A stretch of 64,000 nucleotides of DNA from contig JAKLET010000003.1 in NCBI GenBank assembly GCA_022711595.1, positions 62,001 to 126,000 on the forward strand. The letters run 5' to 3'. This DNA is from Deltaproteobacteria bacterium (GTDB lineage: Bacteria; Desulfobacterota; Syntrophorhabdia; Syntrophorhabdales; Syntrophorhabdaceae). Made by a program: the position numbers and the translations under genes. Position 1 is the stretch's first letter; each line of letters begins with the position of its first letter. Positions 8,927-17,520 of the stretch are shown piece after piece. The notes under the pieces are model-generated. The model searched no databases, had not been told where the DNA came from, and saw only the letters and a list, made by a program, of their open reading frames with translations.

Positions 8927-10288
8927 TCATGTTCCTGTCAATCCATCACGGCGGTTTTTATTTTCGCTGCCTCTCCATGACGCGCCGTCCATTTTTTTTA
9001 TGCTGAACCAATCGATGCGCCTGGTGAGGTACATGACCAGCGAGAGGATTATAAAGAGTCCGACGCTTCCCATGAGCAGCGCATAGTCCTCAAGCTGGAG
9101 TGTCACAAAGAGAAAGAGGTACATGGAGGTGAGCACGCAGCCGATGACAGCGGCGGCCTTTTTAGTTTTCAGGACGCTTTTGGCATACATTGAGACAAGC
9201 AGTGTGGTGCTTGTGCTTGAAATGGCGTAAGCGGTGTTAAAGGGCATGTGTTCTGAAAGCGACAGGAGGATGACGTAATAAAGGACGATGGCGAGACCCG
9301 TCAAAGTGTATTGGATCGGATGGACGGCCGCCGCCGAGAAAAGCTCCGTGAGGAAAAAGGCAAGGAAGGTAAGCGTGATGAACATCAGGGCGTACTTTAC
9401 CGCCCGCGTCACTTTCTGGTATTCATCGACAGGCAGATGGAGTTTGACGCCAAGATTGGAATTGCCGAAATTATGCGTATTGCCTGTCCAGGCCTGAGGG
9501 AAATTTCTGTTGAAATGCCGTGTCTTCCAGAGGGCCTTAAAACCGTCGGGTCCGATCCGGCGTTGTTCGGGGAGGGAGCTTCCGATAAAACTGGGGCACG
9601 TCCATGTTGATGATATGTCTGTAATGGTTTCTTTTCCGACCGGCGTAATGTTTAATGCGCCGCTGCCGTTGAGATCGATCTCTGTTGAAAAGGCAAGATT
9701 GGCTTTAACAGATGTGATAGCGGGCAATACGGTCAATCCGGTCTGTATGATACCCGTCGTTTTAGCTCCGGGATCTACGGGAAGCCTGGCGCCGTTCAGG
9801 TCGAACATAACGGCGTTTCTGATCCCGTGGAGATCCGTTATGCCCATTGTGATAAAAGCCTCATTGAGCAAAAGATGTTCCGGTGCGATGCGGTGCTCAT
9901 CGAGTTTTGGAAGGGTGAAGTTTCCTTCGAGTTTAACAGATGCACTGTAAAGGACGACCTCGTATATCCCCCGCCGGCGTACCTCCGGTTTCATGCGGGC
10001 AAGCACATGGAGGGTGTCGGGCAGGATATGGAGATGGTCGATCGAAAAAGAGATCTCGTTTTTGTCGTTTTTTTCCGGTTTCTTGAACGGAATGGTCAGG
10101 ATGGGTCCTGTAAGCGTCTGGACCCCGCCCCATTTCTGGCTTACTTCCTGGGCGGCCGCATTCCGGCGGCCCTCACGTTCGGAGATCAGGGACCGGATGA
10201 AAGTTGCGGGGATGAGAAGCAGGAGCGCCATAAACATTGTCACGAACAGCCTGAGCATAACCGAAGACCTGAGCTTACCGTCAGCCAT
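8927..10288 (-). CDS. creD: Inner-membrane protein CreD (cell envelope integrity)
   Basis: A 453-residue membrane protein: one N-terminal TM (about 10-29) ending in the family-typical LIPATFIRSLISEREGRR, then a large periplasmic domain (about 30-300, including RYxxYEVVLY-like and GPDGFKALWKTRHFNRNFPQ segments characteristic of CreD), and a C-terminal bundle of about six TM helices (about 300-430). In enterobacteria and Aeromonas/Pseudomonas CreD is the principal CreBC-induced gene and affects envelope integrity and beta-lactam response. Its ribosome site AAGGAGG precedes ATG 10288 and lies inside the coding end of a 39-residue upstream gene. A perfect CreB tag lies about 175 bp upstream. Confidence 0.92.
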   Translation of the reverse strand: MADGKLRSSVMLRLFVTMFMALLLLIPATFIRSLISEREGRRNAAAQEVSQKWGGVQTLTGPILTIPFKKPEKNDKNEISFSIDHLHILPDTLHVLARMKPEVRRRGIYEVVLYSASVKLEGNFTLPKLDEHRIAPEHLLLNEAFITMGITDLHGIRNAVMFDLNGARLPVDPGAKTTGIIQTGLTVLPAITSVKANLAFSTEIDLNGSGALNITPVGKETITDISSTWTCPSFIGSSLPEQRRIGPDGFKALWKTRHFNRNFPQAWTGNTHNFGNSNLGVKLHLPVDEYQKVTRAVKYALMFITLTFLAFFLTELFSAAAVHPIQYTLTGLAIVLYYVILLSLSEHMPFNTAYAISSTSTTLLVSMYAKSVLKTKKAAAVIGCVLTSMYLFLFVTLQLEDYALLMGSVGLFIILSLVMYLTRRIDWFSIKKMDGASWRGSENKNRRDGLTGT

Positions 10289-10400
10289 TTTTGTCCTCCT
10301 TGTTGAACAGTACGTGAAATGAGAGCAAATTATTTAGCGTGCCGCAAAAGGCCATGATCATAATTCCAAAAAATGCAAGCCTCCTCCATATCCTGCGCAT
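10281..10400 (-). CDS. 39-residue membrane micropeptide coupled to creD
   Basis: The start codon ATG 10400 follows a strong ribosome site (GGGAGGAGGAACG). The peptide opens MRRIWRRLAFF and has one hydrophobic helix (about residues 8-22) flanked by an Arg-rich N-terminus and ends ...NKEDKNG. Its stop (10281-10283) overlaps the creD start by 8 bp, and its last codons contain creD's Shine-Dalgarno, the classic layout for translational coupling. It is the first gene after the cre-tag. It may act only as a coupling leader or as a CreD-associated membrane peptide. I know of no named counterpart. Confidence 0.65.
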   Translation of the reverse strand: MRRIWRRLAFFGIMIMAFCGTLNNLLSFHVLFNKEDKNG

Positions 10401-10708
10401 CGTTCCTCCTCCCGATGATGCTTCGGTTTGTTGAACGTATTTCAAAGGATGCCATAGCCGTGTGAATCGGCTGTGAAATGAGTATGAATAATTAATGAAA
10501 AATGGTCCGCGTTGACAATACCCGTCAGGGAACGTTACGTTGTGAAAGCGGACATGATTGCAAAATTCCGGATCTTATTGACGGTTCTTATCATGTGGGC
10601 TGGTCCGGCGGAATGGGGCGGTTTTATCGGTTTTGGGACCGACATCTTCGTGGAGCTGATCATGGCGTCGGTCAAGTCAGGTGTTTTTATCCGGCAGCCG
10701 TAAGAAGG
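10401..10708. other. Intergenic region between the creD operon and the rhodanese gene
   Basis: About 308 bp. The part nearest creD holds the cre-tag and leader; a TTGACA (10513-10518) pointing right has no good -10. A short rightward frame (ATG 10554 to 10703) with a hydrophobic sequence has no convincing ribosome site and is not called. Nothing else is evident. Confidence 0.5.
10462..10477 (-). promoter_or_regulatory. Perfect CreB binding tag in front of the creD operon
   Basis: The plus strand reads GTGAATCGGCTGTGAA, i.e. TTCAC-AGCCGA-TTCAC on the minus strand, an exact match to the TTCAC-N6-TTCAC cre-tag. It lies 62 bp upstream of the micropeptide start and points toward creD. A weak -10-like TACGTT follows about 22 bp downstream of the tag. 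Confidence 0.8.
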
Positions 10709-11167
10709 CTATGACCCGGATCCCGTTCCCTTCACCACCGGCAGGCCTTCAGATTTCCACCGTACAATGTCGCCGGCGAAGCGCAGGATGTTCGTGAAAC
10801 CGATTCTCACCATAACGCTTACCGTATCGGCACTGCGCCTGCCTGTCCTGCAATAGACCAGGTATTGCCTGTTTTTATCAAGCTTGTCAAGGCTTGCAAC
10901 GAAGTCCTCGGAATGATAGTTGATGTTGACCGCTCCTTCTATATGCCCGCTTTCGAACTCTTCGGGGGTGCGAACGTCAAGTATGACAAACCCTGCGCTG
11001 CCCTTGTTTTTCTGTATCAACGCCTGCGCTTCTTTCGGTTCAAGTATATTGATCGTGACGGTCCTGCCTGCTGTTGAGACTGTCTGCTGCCCCGGCACGC
11101 TCTGCGAACAGGCTGCGGCAAAGAAGGCAAGAAGCAGACATGAAATAATGGCCCCCGATGTCTTCAT
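10709..11167 (-). CDS. Rhodanese-domain lipoprotein
   Basis: Predicted periplasm-facing lipoprotein of 152 residues with one rhodanese domain. ATG 11167 follows GGAGGAGTAT and opens a signal peptide with a lipobox-like end (FFAAAC, Cys at about residue 19). The domain shows FVILDVRTPEEFESGHIEGAVNI (about 62-82) and the active-site loop YCRTGRRS with the catalytic Cys. It could carry persulfide sulfur. The frame is open further upstream to 11215 without a ribosome site. It is a single gene, divergent from the next one. Confidence 0.85.
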   Translation of the reverse strand: MKTSGAIISCLLLAFFAAACSQSVPGQQTVSTAGRTVTINILEPKEAQALIQKNKGSAGFVILDVRTPEEFESGHIEGAVNINYHSEDFVASLDKLDKNRQYLVYCRTGRRSADTVSVMVRIGFTNILRFAGDIVRWKSEGLPVVKGTGSGS

Positions 11168-11276
11168 ATACTCCTCCTGGGTGGATTTGATCGGCATATG
11201 AGGTTTATAGGTCATCTGGCCCGATAAGTCAACCCATGGTCTCCTTGCCGGTGTTGCTGCATGAACAGCTAATTGC

Positions 11277-11304
11277 TTGACGAACTGTGTATTCGCACTA
11301 TAAT
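11277..11304 (+). promoter_or_regulatory. Strong sigma70-type promoter
   Basis: TTGACG (11277-11282), 16-bp spacer, perfect TATAAT (11299-11304). It drives the 95-residue protein at 11404 with a leader of about 90 nt. Confidence 0.7.
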
Positions 11305-11403
11305 TGAATTATGGAGTTCCCTTTGAGGCTTTCATTCCGCGGATATTATGACGGCCATTTTTAACGGGTTAAATAATATATCGATTAGTCAAGGGGGTGT
11401 TGC

Positions 11404-11691
11404 ATGACAACAAAGAAGGCGGTGAAGGGCAAAAGCAAGACAGTCCGGAAAAGCCCCGGGAAAGCAGCCATCGACAAAAGTTTTGTACTGGCATTAAAAA
11501 ACATTGAAGACATGGCCAGGGAGCAGATCAGCAGCGCGAGCGACCCGTTCAAGGTGGGTATAAAGATAGTGGATGCGATTAAGAAGATGACCACGCGCCT
11601 CGAAAATGAAATAGAGTATGATTCAAGGGATCTGACAGAGGCGTTCGGTTCCGATCCCGGCGTGGTTGGTGTGGGCATAGGTGTTTTTTAG
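11404..11691 (+). CDS. Small basic protein of unknown function
   Basis: A 95-residue cytoplasmic protein with a good ribosome site (AAGGGGGTGTTGC) and a strong promoter upstream. The first 25 residues are Lys/Arg/Ser rich (KKAVKGKSKTVRKSPGKAA), reminiscent of disordered nucleic-acid-binding tails. The rest is predicted helical (LALKNIEDMAREQI...VDAIKKMTTRLENEI) and ends in a Gly/Val-rich GVVGVGIGVF. No family is recognised. Confidence 0.6.
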   Translation: MTTKKAVKGKSKTVRKSPGKAAIDKSFVLALKNIEDMAREQISSASDPFKVGIKIVDAIKKMTTRLENEIEYDSRDLTEAFGSDPGVVGVGIGVF

Positions 11692-11840
11692 ATAATATCG
11701 ATTTACCCATAAAGAGGTGTAATAAGGCCTTTGATCACCGCGGAGCCCCCGGGTTTCGAGTTGTTCGTGAACTCCTCGAAGGCCTGGCGGGATGCCCGGC
11801 GATCACAAAACGGCCGAAAATAATCCAGGGGGAGCAGCTG

Positions 11841-13736
11841 ATGATACGGATTGCGGCAAAAGGGGCGCATGGATCCATTCTTTTTTTGTTTTTTCTTATC
11901 TGCTGGCCCTGTTTTTCGTACGGAGCAGGACAGGCAGTCCGCTTTCCCGTGACAATAGACTATACTTTTATCAAACAGGCCTTTATCAAACAGGCCTTCA
12001 ATCAGCCCGGTGAACGGGCAGTTCCCGTCAATACAGCCGATGGGTGTACACGGATGGACCTCTGGGATCCGGAACTGCAGCCGGGTGAGTCCGCCTTAAA
12101 GCTGATCAGCAACATCAAGCTCCAGACCGGGCTCCCCGTGGGCAAGACATGCTTAAAACTGGGTGAATGGCAGGGGAAGATCGATGTGCTTCAGCAGCTT
12201 GTGGCCGATCCGAAGACTATGAAACTCGGCATGCGGCCCGCAGGTTATAACACGTATAGCCCCGGCAAAACCACGACTTCCCTTGACATGGTTTTCACCA
12301 ATCTTATCCAGACATACCTCACCCCCTATCTTGGCAAAGTAAGCCTTGATTTTAGCGGTGCCGTGAAGGGGGTTCAGGGTTTTCTCCCGGGTTTTTTTGA
12401 ACCGGGGGCAAAGACGCAGGTCAATTCATGGCTTTCGACGCTTCGCATAGACAACATCAGGACCGGTCCCCAGGGTGTGATACTTGATATGGTCATGAAT
12501 GTCGACGCAGCGCCGAAGACTCCAGACAAAGGACCGCAATCACCCGATGCCATAGGGCGCCTTACGAAGAACTGGGAGGATTGGGATTCTTTCCTGGTTT
12601 ACCAGATACAGGCATTGACGGGGCAAACCGTACCTGAGAACGAACGTTCGAGCATCCTGGAGAACCTCCTCGACAGCCGCTATGGTTTTGTGCAGGCGCT
12701 CGAAGAGGGGACACTGAACCAGGATCTGATCTTTAACCAGTTTGTCACTACATGGCAGGACCTGGGTTCTGTGTTCAAAAAGCAGTTTGCCGGGAAATTC
12801 ACGGGTTCCCCCACGGATTACCTTGCCCTCATCGCCACATCCGATGCGCTGGCGGCCCTGAGCGCCGTCGGTCTTTCGGCACGGCCGGAGATTAACGGCG
12901 GCGCCCTGCTTCAACTCGCGAAGCTCATGAGCCCGGCGGGCGTCACGCCGACACTTGCTTACACCCCCTCTGTGAATAATGACCTGAGGAAGTTCTTTGG
13001 TTTCACCGAAACCATCGACGACTCGGGACCTTCATTCCCTGTGATGGAGATCGACGATCCCGAAGGCCGGGAGAGCGGGAGGATTCCCTCGCAGCTCATG
13101 TCTTTTGTACCCTTTGTTGCCATCCCCGCCAATGCGGCCCAGACAACGCCGTCCGTCAGCGCGATAAAGCTCTGGCTTGTTTCAAAGAGCAACATCGAAC
13201 CTTATCTGGAACGTGTGAAGAAAGGACTCGATCAGGGCGCCGGTGAGATCTTTGCCAGGAAGGTCCTGGCGGAACGTTATCATAATGTTTTTCAGAAAAT
13301 GGTCTACGCGACTGCGTGGCAGGAGAGCTGCTGGCGGCAGTTCGTCAGCTCCAAAGGAAAAGTGCGGCCCCTTATGTCATACAACCAGAGTTCCGTGGGG
13401 ATGATGCAGATCAACGAAAGGGTATGGCGCGGCATATACAAGGTGGACAGCCTGCGATGGAACGTGAGCTATAACATACGCGTGGGATGCGAGATCCTCG
13501 ATCTCTACCTGCGCAGGTACGCTCTCAAGAAACCGGAGGCAAAGACCCTCGACGACGACACCCTTGCGAGGGCCCTGTATGCTATGTACAACGGAGGGCC
13601 GGGTCAGTTCAAAAAGTTCCTGGCGAGGAATAAAAGCAAAAGCTTCTGGAAGATAGACAGGCTTTTCTGGGAGAAATACTCGATGGTCAAAGCGGGGGAG
13701 ATGGGAAAGGTTTCCGTCTGTCTCATCGGCAGATAG
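11841..13736 (+). CDS. Periplasmic lytic transglycosylase with large N-terminal domain
   Basis: Predicted to cleave peptidoglycan glycan strands. A signal peptide (1-29, ending FSYGA) follows ATG 11841, which has GGGGGAG 7 bp upstream. Residues about 30-430 form an unrecognised domain. The C-terminal SLT-type muramidase domain (about 475-631) has the catalytic Glu in ATAWQESCWRQF, then SSVGMMQINERVW and ALYAMYNGGPGQF, the standard SLT motifs. Near the N-terminus a 15-bp unit is duplicated in tandem. It stands alone with a Nudix gene 22 bp downstream. Confidence 0.85.
   Translation: MIRIAAKGAHGSILFLFFLICWPCFSYGAGQAVRFPVTIDYTFIKQAFIKQAFNQPGERAVPVNTADGCTRMDLWDPELQPGESALKLISNIKLQTGLPVGKTCLKLGEWQGKIDVLQQLVADPKTMKLGMRPAGYNTYSPGKTTTSLDMVFTNLIQTYLTPYLGKVSLDFSGAVKGVQGFLPGFFEPGAKTQVNSWLSTLRIDNIRTGPQGVILDMVMNVDAAPKTPDKGPQSPDAIGRLTKNWEDWDSFLVYQIQALTGQTVPENERSSILENLLDSRYGFVQALEEGTLNQDLIFNQFVTTWQDLGSVFKKQFAGKFTGSPTDYLALIATSDALAALSAVGLSARPEINGGALLQLAKLMSPAGVTPTLAYTPSVNNDLRKFFGFTETIDDSGPSFPVMEIDDPEGRESGRIPSQLMSFVPFVAIPANAAQTTPSVSAIKLWLVSKSNIEPYLERVKKGLDQGAGEIFARKVLAERYHNVFQKMVYATAWQESCWRQFVSSKGKVRPLMSYNQSSVGMMQINERVWRGIYKVDSLRWNVSYNIRVGCEILDLYLRRYALKKPEAKTLDDDTLARALYAMYNGGPGQFKKFLARNKSKSFWKIDRLFWEKYSMVKAGEMGKVSVCLIGR
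11967..11996 (+). repeat. 15-bp in-frame tandem duplication
   Basis: The unit TTTATCAAACAGGCC occurs twice head to tail (11967-11981 and 11982-11996), adding five residues (FIKQA-FIKQA) just after the signal peptide of the lytic transglycosylase. It is likely a recent slippage product. Confidence 0.9.
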
Positions 13737-13758
13737 CAGAACCGTCCGATGTGAACGT

Positions 13759-14421
13759 ATGAGGAACAGCGGGATCATATTGACACCAGAGGAATTGGAA
13801 AATGCCCTTAGCCTGCCCTTGCCTGGGCATGACGCCCAGCAGCGCATGGCCCCTTCGCACAGGGAATTCATGCCTCCCCCGGGGGCGGCACAGCCCGGGG
13901 TGGGCGGGGTGCTCCTTCTGCTTTACCCGGGCAACGAATCACAAGAGCTCTTTCTCGTTCTCACGGTCCGAACCGATACGGTGGCGGTCCATAAGGGACA
14001 GGTCAGCCTTCCCGGCGGCGCCCGCGAGCCCGGTGATATATCGATCGCGCACACTGCAATTCGCGAAACCTGTGAGGAGATAGGTGTGTGCGGTACGGAT
14101 ATAAGGATCATCGGCGGCCTGACGCCCCTTTATATCGGACCGAGCAATTTCTGCGTTCACCCCTATGTTGCCCATATCCCCTACAGGCCGTCCTTTGTCC
14201 TGCAGACATCAGAGGTGTCAAAGGCGCTCGAGGTGCCGGTCTTGCATTTCCTTGACGGGAAGAACGTTGTCGTTGAGGACTGGCAGATGGAGGACGCGCT
14301 GCGGCGAGTGCCTTACTTCGATGTTTACGGCCATAAAGTATGGGGCGCGACGGCGATCATCATCAGTGAATTTGTCGCTGTCCTCGAAGGACTTGATTCC
14401 CAGGGGAAAAAATGGGAGTGA
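13759..14421 (+). CDS. Nudix hydrolase, CoA-diphosphatase (NudL) type
   Basis: A 220-residue cytoplasmic enzyme. The Nudix helix is visible at about 95-105 (IRETCEEIGV) preceded by the LPGGAREPGDISIAHTA segment, the form found in NudL/CoA pyrophosphatases, which cleave CoA to 4'-phosphopantetheine and ADP. The N-terminus (LTPEELENALSLPLP..HREFMPPP..AQPGVGGVLLLLYPG) also resembles that group. The ribosome site before ATG 13759 is weak. It is probably cotranscribed with the zincin-like gene 10 bp downstream. The substrate is inferred only from similarity. Confidence 0.75.
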   Translation: MRNSGIILTPEELENALSLPLPGHDAQQRMAPSHREFMPPPGAAQPGVGGVLLLLYPGNESQELFLVLTVRTDTVAVHKGQVSLPGGAREPGDISIAHTAIRETCEEIGVCGTDIRIIGGLTPLYIGPSNFCVHPYVAHIPYRPSFVLQTSEVSKALEVPVLHFLDGKNVVVEDWQMEDALRRVPYFDVYGHKVWGATAIIISEFVAVLEGLDSQGKKWE

Positions 14422-14431
14422 TATAGCTGAC

Positions 14432-14812
14432 ATGCCTGTCAGGGTGAACGAAAAGGAGTTCGACCGGATCGTGGCGCGGGCCGTGGACCGGATCCCCCCC
14501 GAGATCAGGGAGCACCTCGACAATATCGTGATCTCGGTGAAGAAACGCCCTTCACCGCAGATGATGCACGAACTGGGAGCACACCCCGACGATCCGCCGC
14601 TCGGCCTTTTCGAAGGTGTCCCGCTCATAGAGCGCTCCGCGACTATGCCCCCGCTCTACCCCGACATGATCTACCTTTTTCAGGAACCTCTTGAAGAGTT
14701 CTGTGAAACGAAGGAAGAACTGGAAGAGGAGATAGAGATTACCCTGGTGCACGAGGTGGCGCACTATATCGGGATGACGGAAGAACGGCTCGCCGAGCTG
14801 GGGTATGATTGA
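14432..14812 (+). CDS. Zincin-like metallopeptidase family protein (minimal MMP-like)
   Basis: A 126-residue protein of the DUF1025-type minimal zincin family. The zinc motif HEVAHYIG (HExxH) near residues 108-115 is followed by MTEERLAELGY, which matches the family's C-terminus. The middle ...PPLGLFEGVPLIERSA...PDMIYLFQEPLEEFC is also typical. ATG 14432 is chosen because the protein then starts at the family-like MPVRVNEKEFDRIV; the frame is open far upstream across the Nudix gene but without plausible coding. Proteolytic activity in this family has generally not been shown. Confidence 0.8.
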   Translation: MPVRVNEKEFDRIVARAVDRIPPEIREHLDNIVISVKKRPSPQMMHELGAHPDDPPLGLFEGVPLIERSATMPPLYPDMIYLFQEPLEEFCETKEELEEEIEITLVHEVAHYIGMTEERLAELGYD

Positions 14813-14823
14813 CGAAAGAACAG

Positions 14824-14856
14824 CTTGAACCGCTTGAATGCTTGAGCGGCTTGAAC
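14824..14856. repeat. Phased short repeat, CTTGAAnnn x4
   Basis: CTTGAACCG-CTTGAATG-CTTGAGCGG-CTTGAACG starts 11 bp after the stop of the zincin-like gene. It is one member of the dispersed 9-bp-phased family seen in many gaps of this window. Confidence 0.7.
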
Positions 14857-14908
14857 GAAAAAACAATCAAAAGGTATTTAATTACGAGGTGACCTGAATA
14901 AAATGGCT

Positions 14909-14937
14909 TTTTGAGAAGGCCTTGCCCATGCTATAAT
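14909..14937 (+). promoter_or_regulatory. Extended -10 promoter
   Basis: A TTTTGA -35 (14909-14914), 17-bp spacer, and TATAAT (14932-14937) preceded by TGC, i.e. an extended -10. It serves the large gene starting at 15028. Confidence 0.6.
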
Positions 14938-15027
14938 TGATCTGTATGTCATACAGCTCAGGCCGACACGAAAACATCCGGGTATTTCACGACATTGCCC
15001 GGGTGGCAGTTTCTCTTCCGGGGGATC

Positions 15028-17520
15028 ATGAAAAAATCAATTGCCCCTGAACAAAATACTCTTGCTGCACGTCAGAAACGGGCCGAGGTTACTATTTACC
15101 CTGCGGTAGCAGACAGCGTTGATCTGCCCGATCTCTTATTCCTTAGGAACAAAGGCGAAGATGTATTTATTCTGCTCACAGAAGCGGAGCAGCAGCCGCT
15201 TCTCAAGAAAAATGCGGCGGTTGCCGACAGGGTGAGGGTGTTGGACGATATGCGGTTAAAGACACTGTTTGCACCTGTCCTGTCCGGGTGCGCAGGTTCA
15301 ACCGTCACCATCAAAATAGTCGGCCGGCGTTCGGCACTATTAAAGGTCACTCTGAATGGGATGAATGTTATCGTTGAAGCACACTGGAGTCTATTCATCC
15401 CGTATTTTTATCACATAAAACCGATTCCTTTCGTCCATCCGGAGATACTGGACATTTTTGCCACTGCGGTCTTGAGCTACGCGGCCCTTGCCATGGATCA
15501 GCCGAAGACCGCCAGGAACGAATCATGGAAGCGCGTGATCGACTCGTACGGGGCCAGGCCCGAGCTTTTACTGGCTTCGCTGGATATTTTCAATAAACCC
15601 AATGTTTACCACATCCGTCCGACAAGGATCTGGCTCAACAGGATCTTTGCAGCCAATGACGAGCATCGTCTGGAGATCGACGTTTCCGCAGACGCCCCGC
15701 CTGTAAACCCGGGGTTCCTGAACGAGCTTGCAGGTTTTGTTCACCGTGTCGTGAAAAATTATGCTTTCCGTTACGGGGATTACCTGTGGACGCAACGATA
15801 CAGAATAAACTTCAGCGACCGCTGCGGGCAGGGCATGATAGAGTGTGAAGGGAAAAATATTGTCATCAATATTCATCCTTTGCTTAATAAGACCGATTGG
15901 AAGCCCGCCGTCTATTTAGGCCTGGGGTATGCGATCATGTTTGCCATGCTCCAGTCATCAGGGAGAGGCGATAAAGAAAAAAACATGCATCTGGCCATGA
16001 TGAAAACATGGAATCGTTATTTAAGCTTTGACGAATCCATGGAGCAACAGGGTGTGCGTGAGCTTTATGAGTTTCCCCGATCAACCGCAGAACAACAGTG
16101 CCGCTGCCTGTCGGAATCCATGATCGGCAAAGAAGGCCAGGAGCGCGTTGATGATTTTATCATGCTCGTGAACTATTCCTTCAAAGAGACGTTCATGGAA
16201 AGGCTGGAAGCTTTGAACGAGCGTTATGGAGGGAAAACAGTCGTTTATTTTGAACAGCTATCGAATGCGGTCCGGAGCCTGAACACCACCTTGATGAGAA
16301 ATAACATTAATCACGGCAAATTGATCGAGGCCTTGCGCAGTGACGGCTTCGATCATATGCAGCTGGCGGATTTTCTGCGTACAGGCAGCCTGGACAACAG
16401 GTGTGTTGTGGATGTGAGCGAATGGCTTTTGTTGAGGACGCTCCTGTATGACCTGATCAACGCCCCGAAGGTCTTCAAGAACGATTACAAAATGCTTTTG
16501 AAGGTCCTGACAAAAGTGAACAAGAGCCTTCTCGTTTATATTTGGACGCTGGGCCTTGAGAACGACGCGCGCTATGAAATCGTCAATGCATACATATCAA
16601 AAGTGATGAACGATATTTTCGTGTTCGACCGCGTGAAGATATACGAGATCGTGTCAGATCCCGTCGAGTGCCTGGAGGCCGAGGCCGTGACTGGATACCT
16701 TTTGAACTGGGCAGGCTTTTCACCTGAAACACGGCGTTCGATCATTGAAAGGATCCTGTCGGACCTGCCGCGCAACGTGGTTGCTCAATTAAAGGTCCAG
16801 ACAACGGGCGATGTGGACGGAATGATCCGGGTGATGGGAACACGTGCCAGCGGGCTCATCGGTTTTTGTCTGCATCAGGCATACCGTTGGGGAAGTACGC
16901 AGGATGAACTTACCAATAGAATCCGTTCCTATTTCCCAAAACTGCTTAAACAGGCCCAGCTGGCCATGCTTCCCACAGAGACGATCAGGGGAGGGACGAT
17001 GCTCCTTTTGCTTTTGGCCCAGATAGTTTCTGACGAGCGCGACGGGTTTGTCGGAAATATTGTCATATCGGAAGGAGAAAGACAGACCGTCCGCGACCTT
17101 ATCAAACAATGCGTCGATTGGGACCAGAGGCATTTTGTAATGATGGTCGCGGGCATAGCGGCCGGTTATATGGGCAGTATCGACGGATGGGCACTTCAGC
17201 AATTTGACAAGCTGCTGGCGCGTTATGATGGCGGGGACCGCGTGATGCTGCGCAGTGTTGTTCAGTTTGATGTCGAGAGAATGATAGAGCGCACCCTGTT
17301 AACGGCAAAGGACGGAGAGGAGAGCGCATTGCTGAAGAAGGTCCAGCTTCTCCGTTTCAGGGTTGACCCCGTTGTCAGCGATGAGGCGAACAGATTCCTC
17401 AGGGCTTTGGCTATCCACTGTGGTGTCGAACCGCCGGAAGTCGACCCGAAGAGAAGAGATATCAGTGAGCTTGTGCTTGCCTTGTCACGGTGCATGAAAT
17501 CACAAAATATGCAGACGTAA
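15028..17520 (+). CDS. Large protein of unknown function (830 residues)
   Basis: I recognise no family. ATG 15028 is preferred (GGGGGATC just upstream); the frame is open to a TTG at 14995. There is no signal peptide and no clear TM helix, so it is probably cytoplasmic. The first 200 residues look mixed alpha/beta; from about 400 onward the protein is mostly helical with repeated amphipathic stretches (RLEALNERYGG, LIEALRSDGFD, RSIIERILSDL, LIKQCVDWDQRHF), suggesting an alpha-solenoid. Cysteines are scattered. It has its own promoter and a following hotdog gene on a separate promoter. Confidence 0.65.
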   Translation: MKKSIAPEQNTLAARQKRAEVTIYPAVADSVDLPDLLFLRNKGEDVFILLTEAEQQPLLKKNAAVADRVRVLDDMRLKTLFAPVLSGCAGSTVTIKIVGRRSALLKVTLNGMNVIVEAHWSLFIPYFYHIKPIPFVHPEILDIFATAVLSYAALAMDQPKTARNESWKRVIDSYGARPELLLASLDIFNKPNVYHIRPTRIWLNRIFAANDEHRLEIDVSADAPPVNPGFLNELAGFVHRVVKNYAFRYGDYLWTQRYRINFSDRCGQGMIECEGKNIVINIHPLLNKTDWKPAVYLGLGYAIMFAMLQSSGRGDKEKNMHLAMMKTWNRYLSFDESMEQQGVRELYEFPRSTAEQQCRCLSESMIGKEGQERVDDFIMLVNYSFKETFMERLEALNERYGGKTVVYFEQLSNAVRSLNTTLMRNNINHGKLIEALRSDGFDHMQLADFLRTGSLDNRCVVDVSEWLLLRTLLYDLINAPKVFKNDYKMLLKVLTKVNKSLLVYIWTLGLENDARYEIVNAYISKVMNDIFVFDRVKIYEIVSDPVECLEAEAVTGYLLNWAGFSPETRRSIIERILSDLPRNVVAQLKVQTTGDVDGMIRVMGTRASGLIGFCLHQAYRWGSTQDELTNRIRSYFPKLLKQAQLAMLPTETIRGGTMLLLLLAQIVSDERDGFVGNIVISEGERQTVRDLIKQCVDWDQRHFVMMVAGIAAGYMGSIDGWALQQFDKLLARYDGGDRVMLRSVVQFDVERMIERTLLTAKDGEESALLKKVQLLRFRVDPVVSDEANRFLRALAIHCGVEPPEVDPKRRDISELVLALSRCMKSQNMQT

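Noticed and set aside
10512-10703. Short rightward frame between the creD leader and the rhodanese gene
   Set aside because: TTG start, no convincing ribosome site and only a 2/6 -10 match; sequence could be chance.
14165-14431. Upstream extension of the zincin-like gene
   Set aside because: It overlaps the Nudix gene out of frame and its translation looks non-coding.
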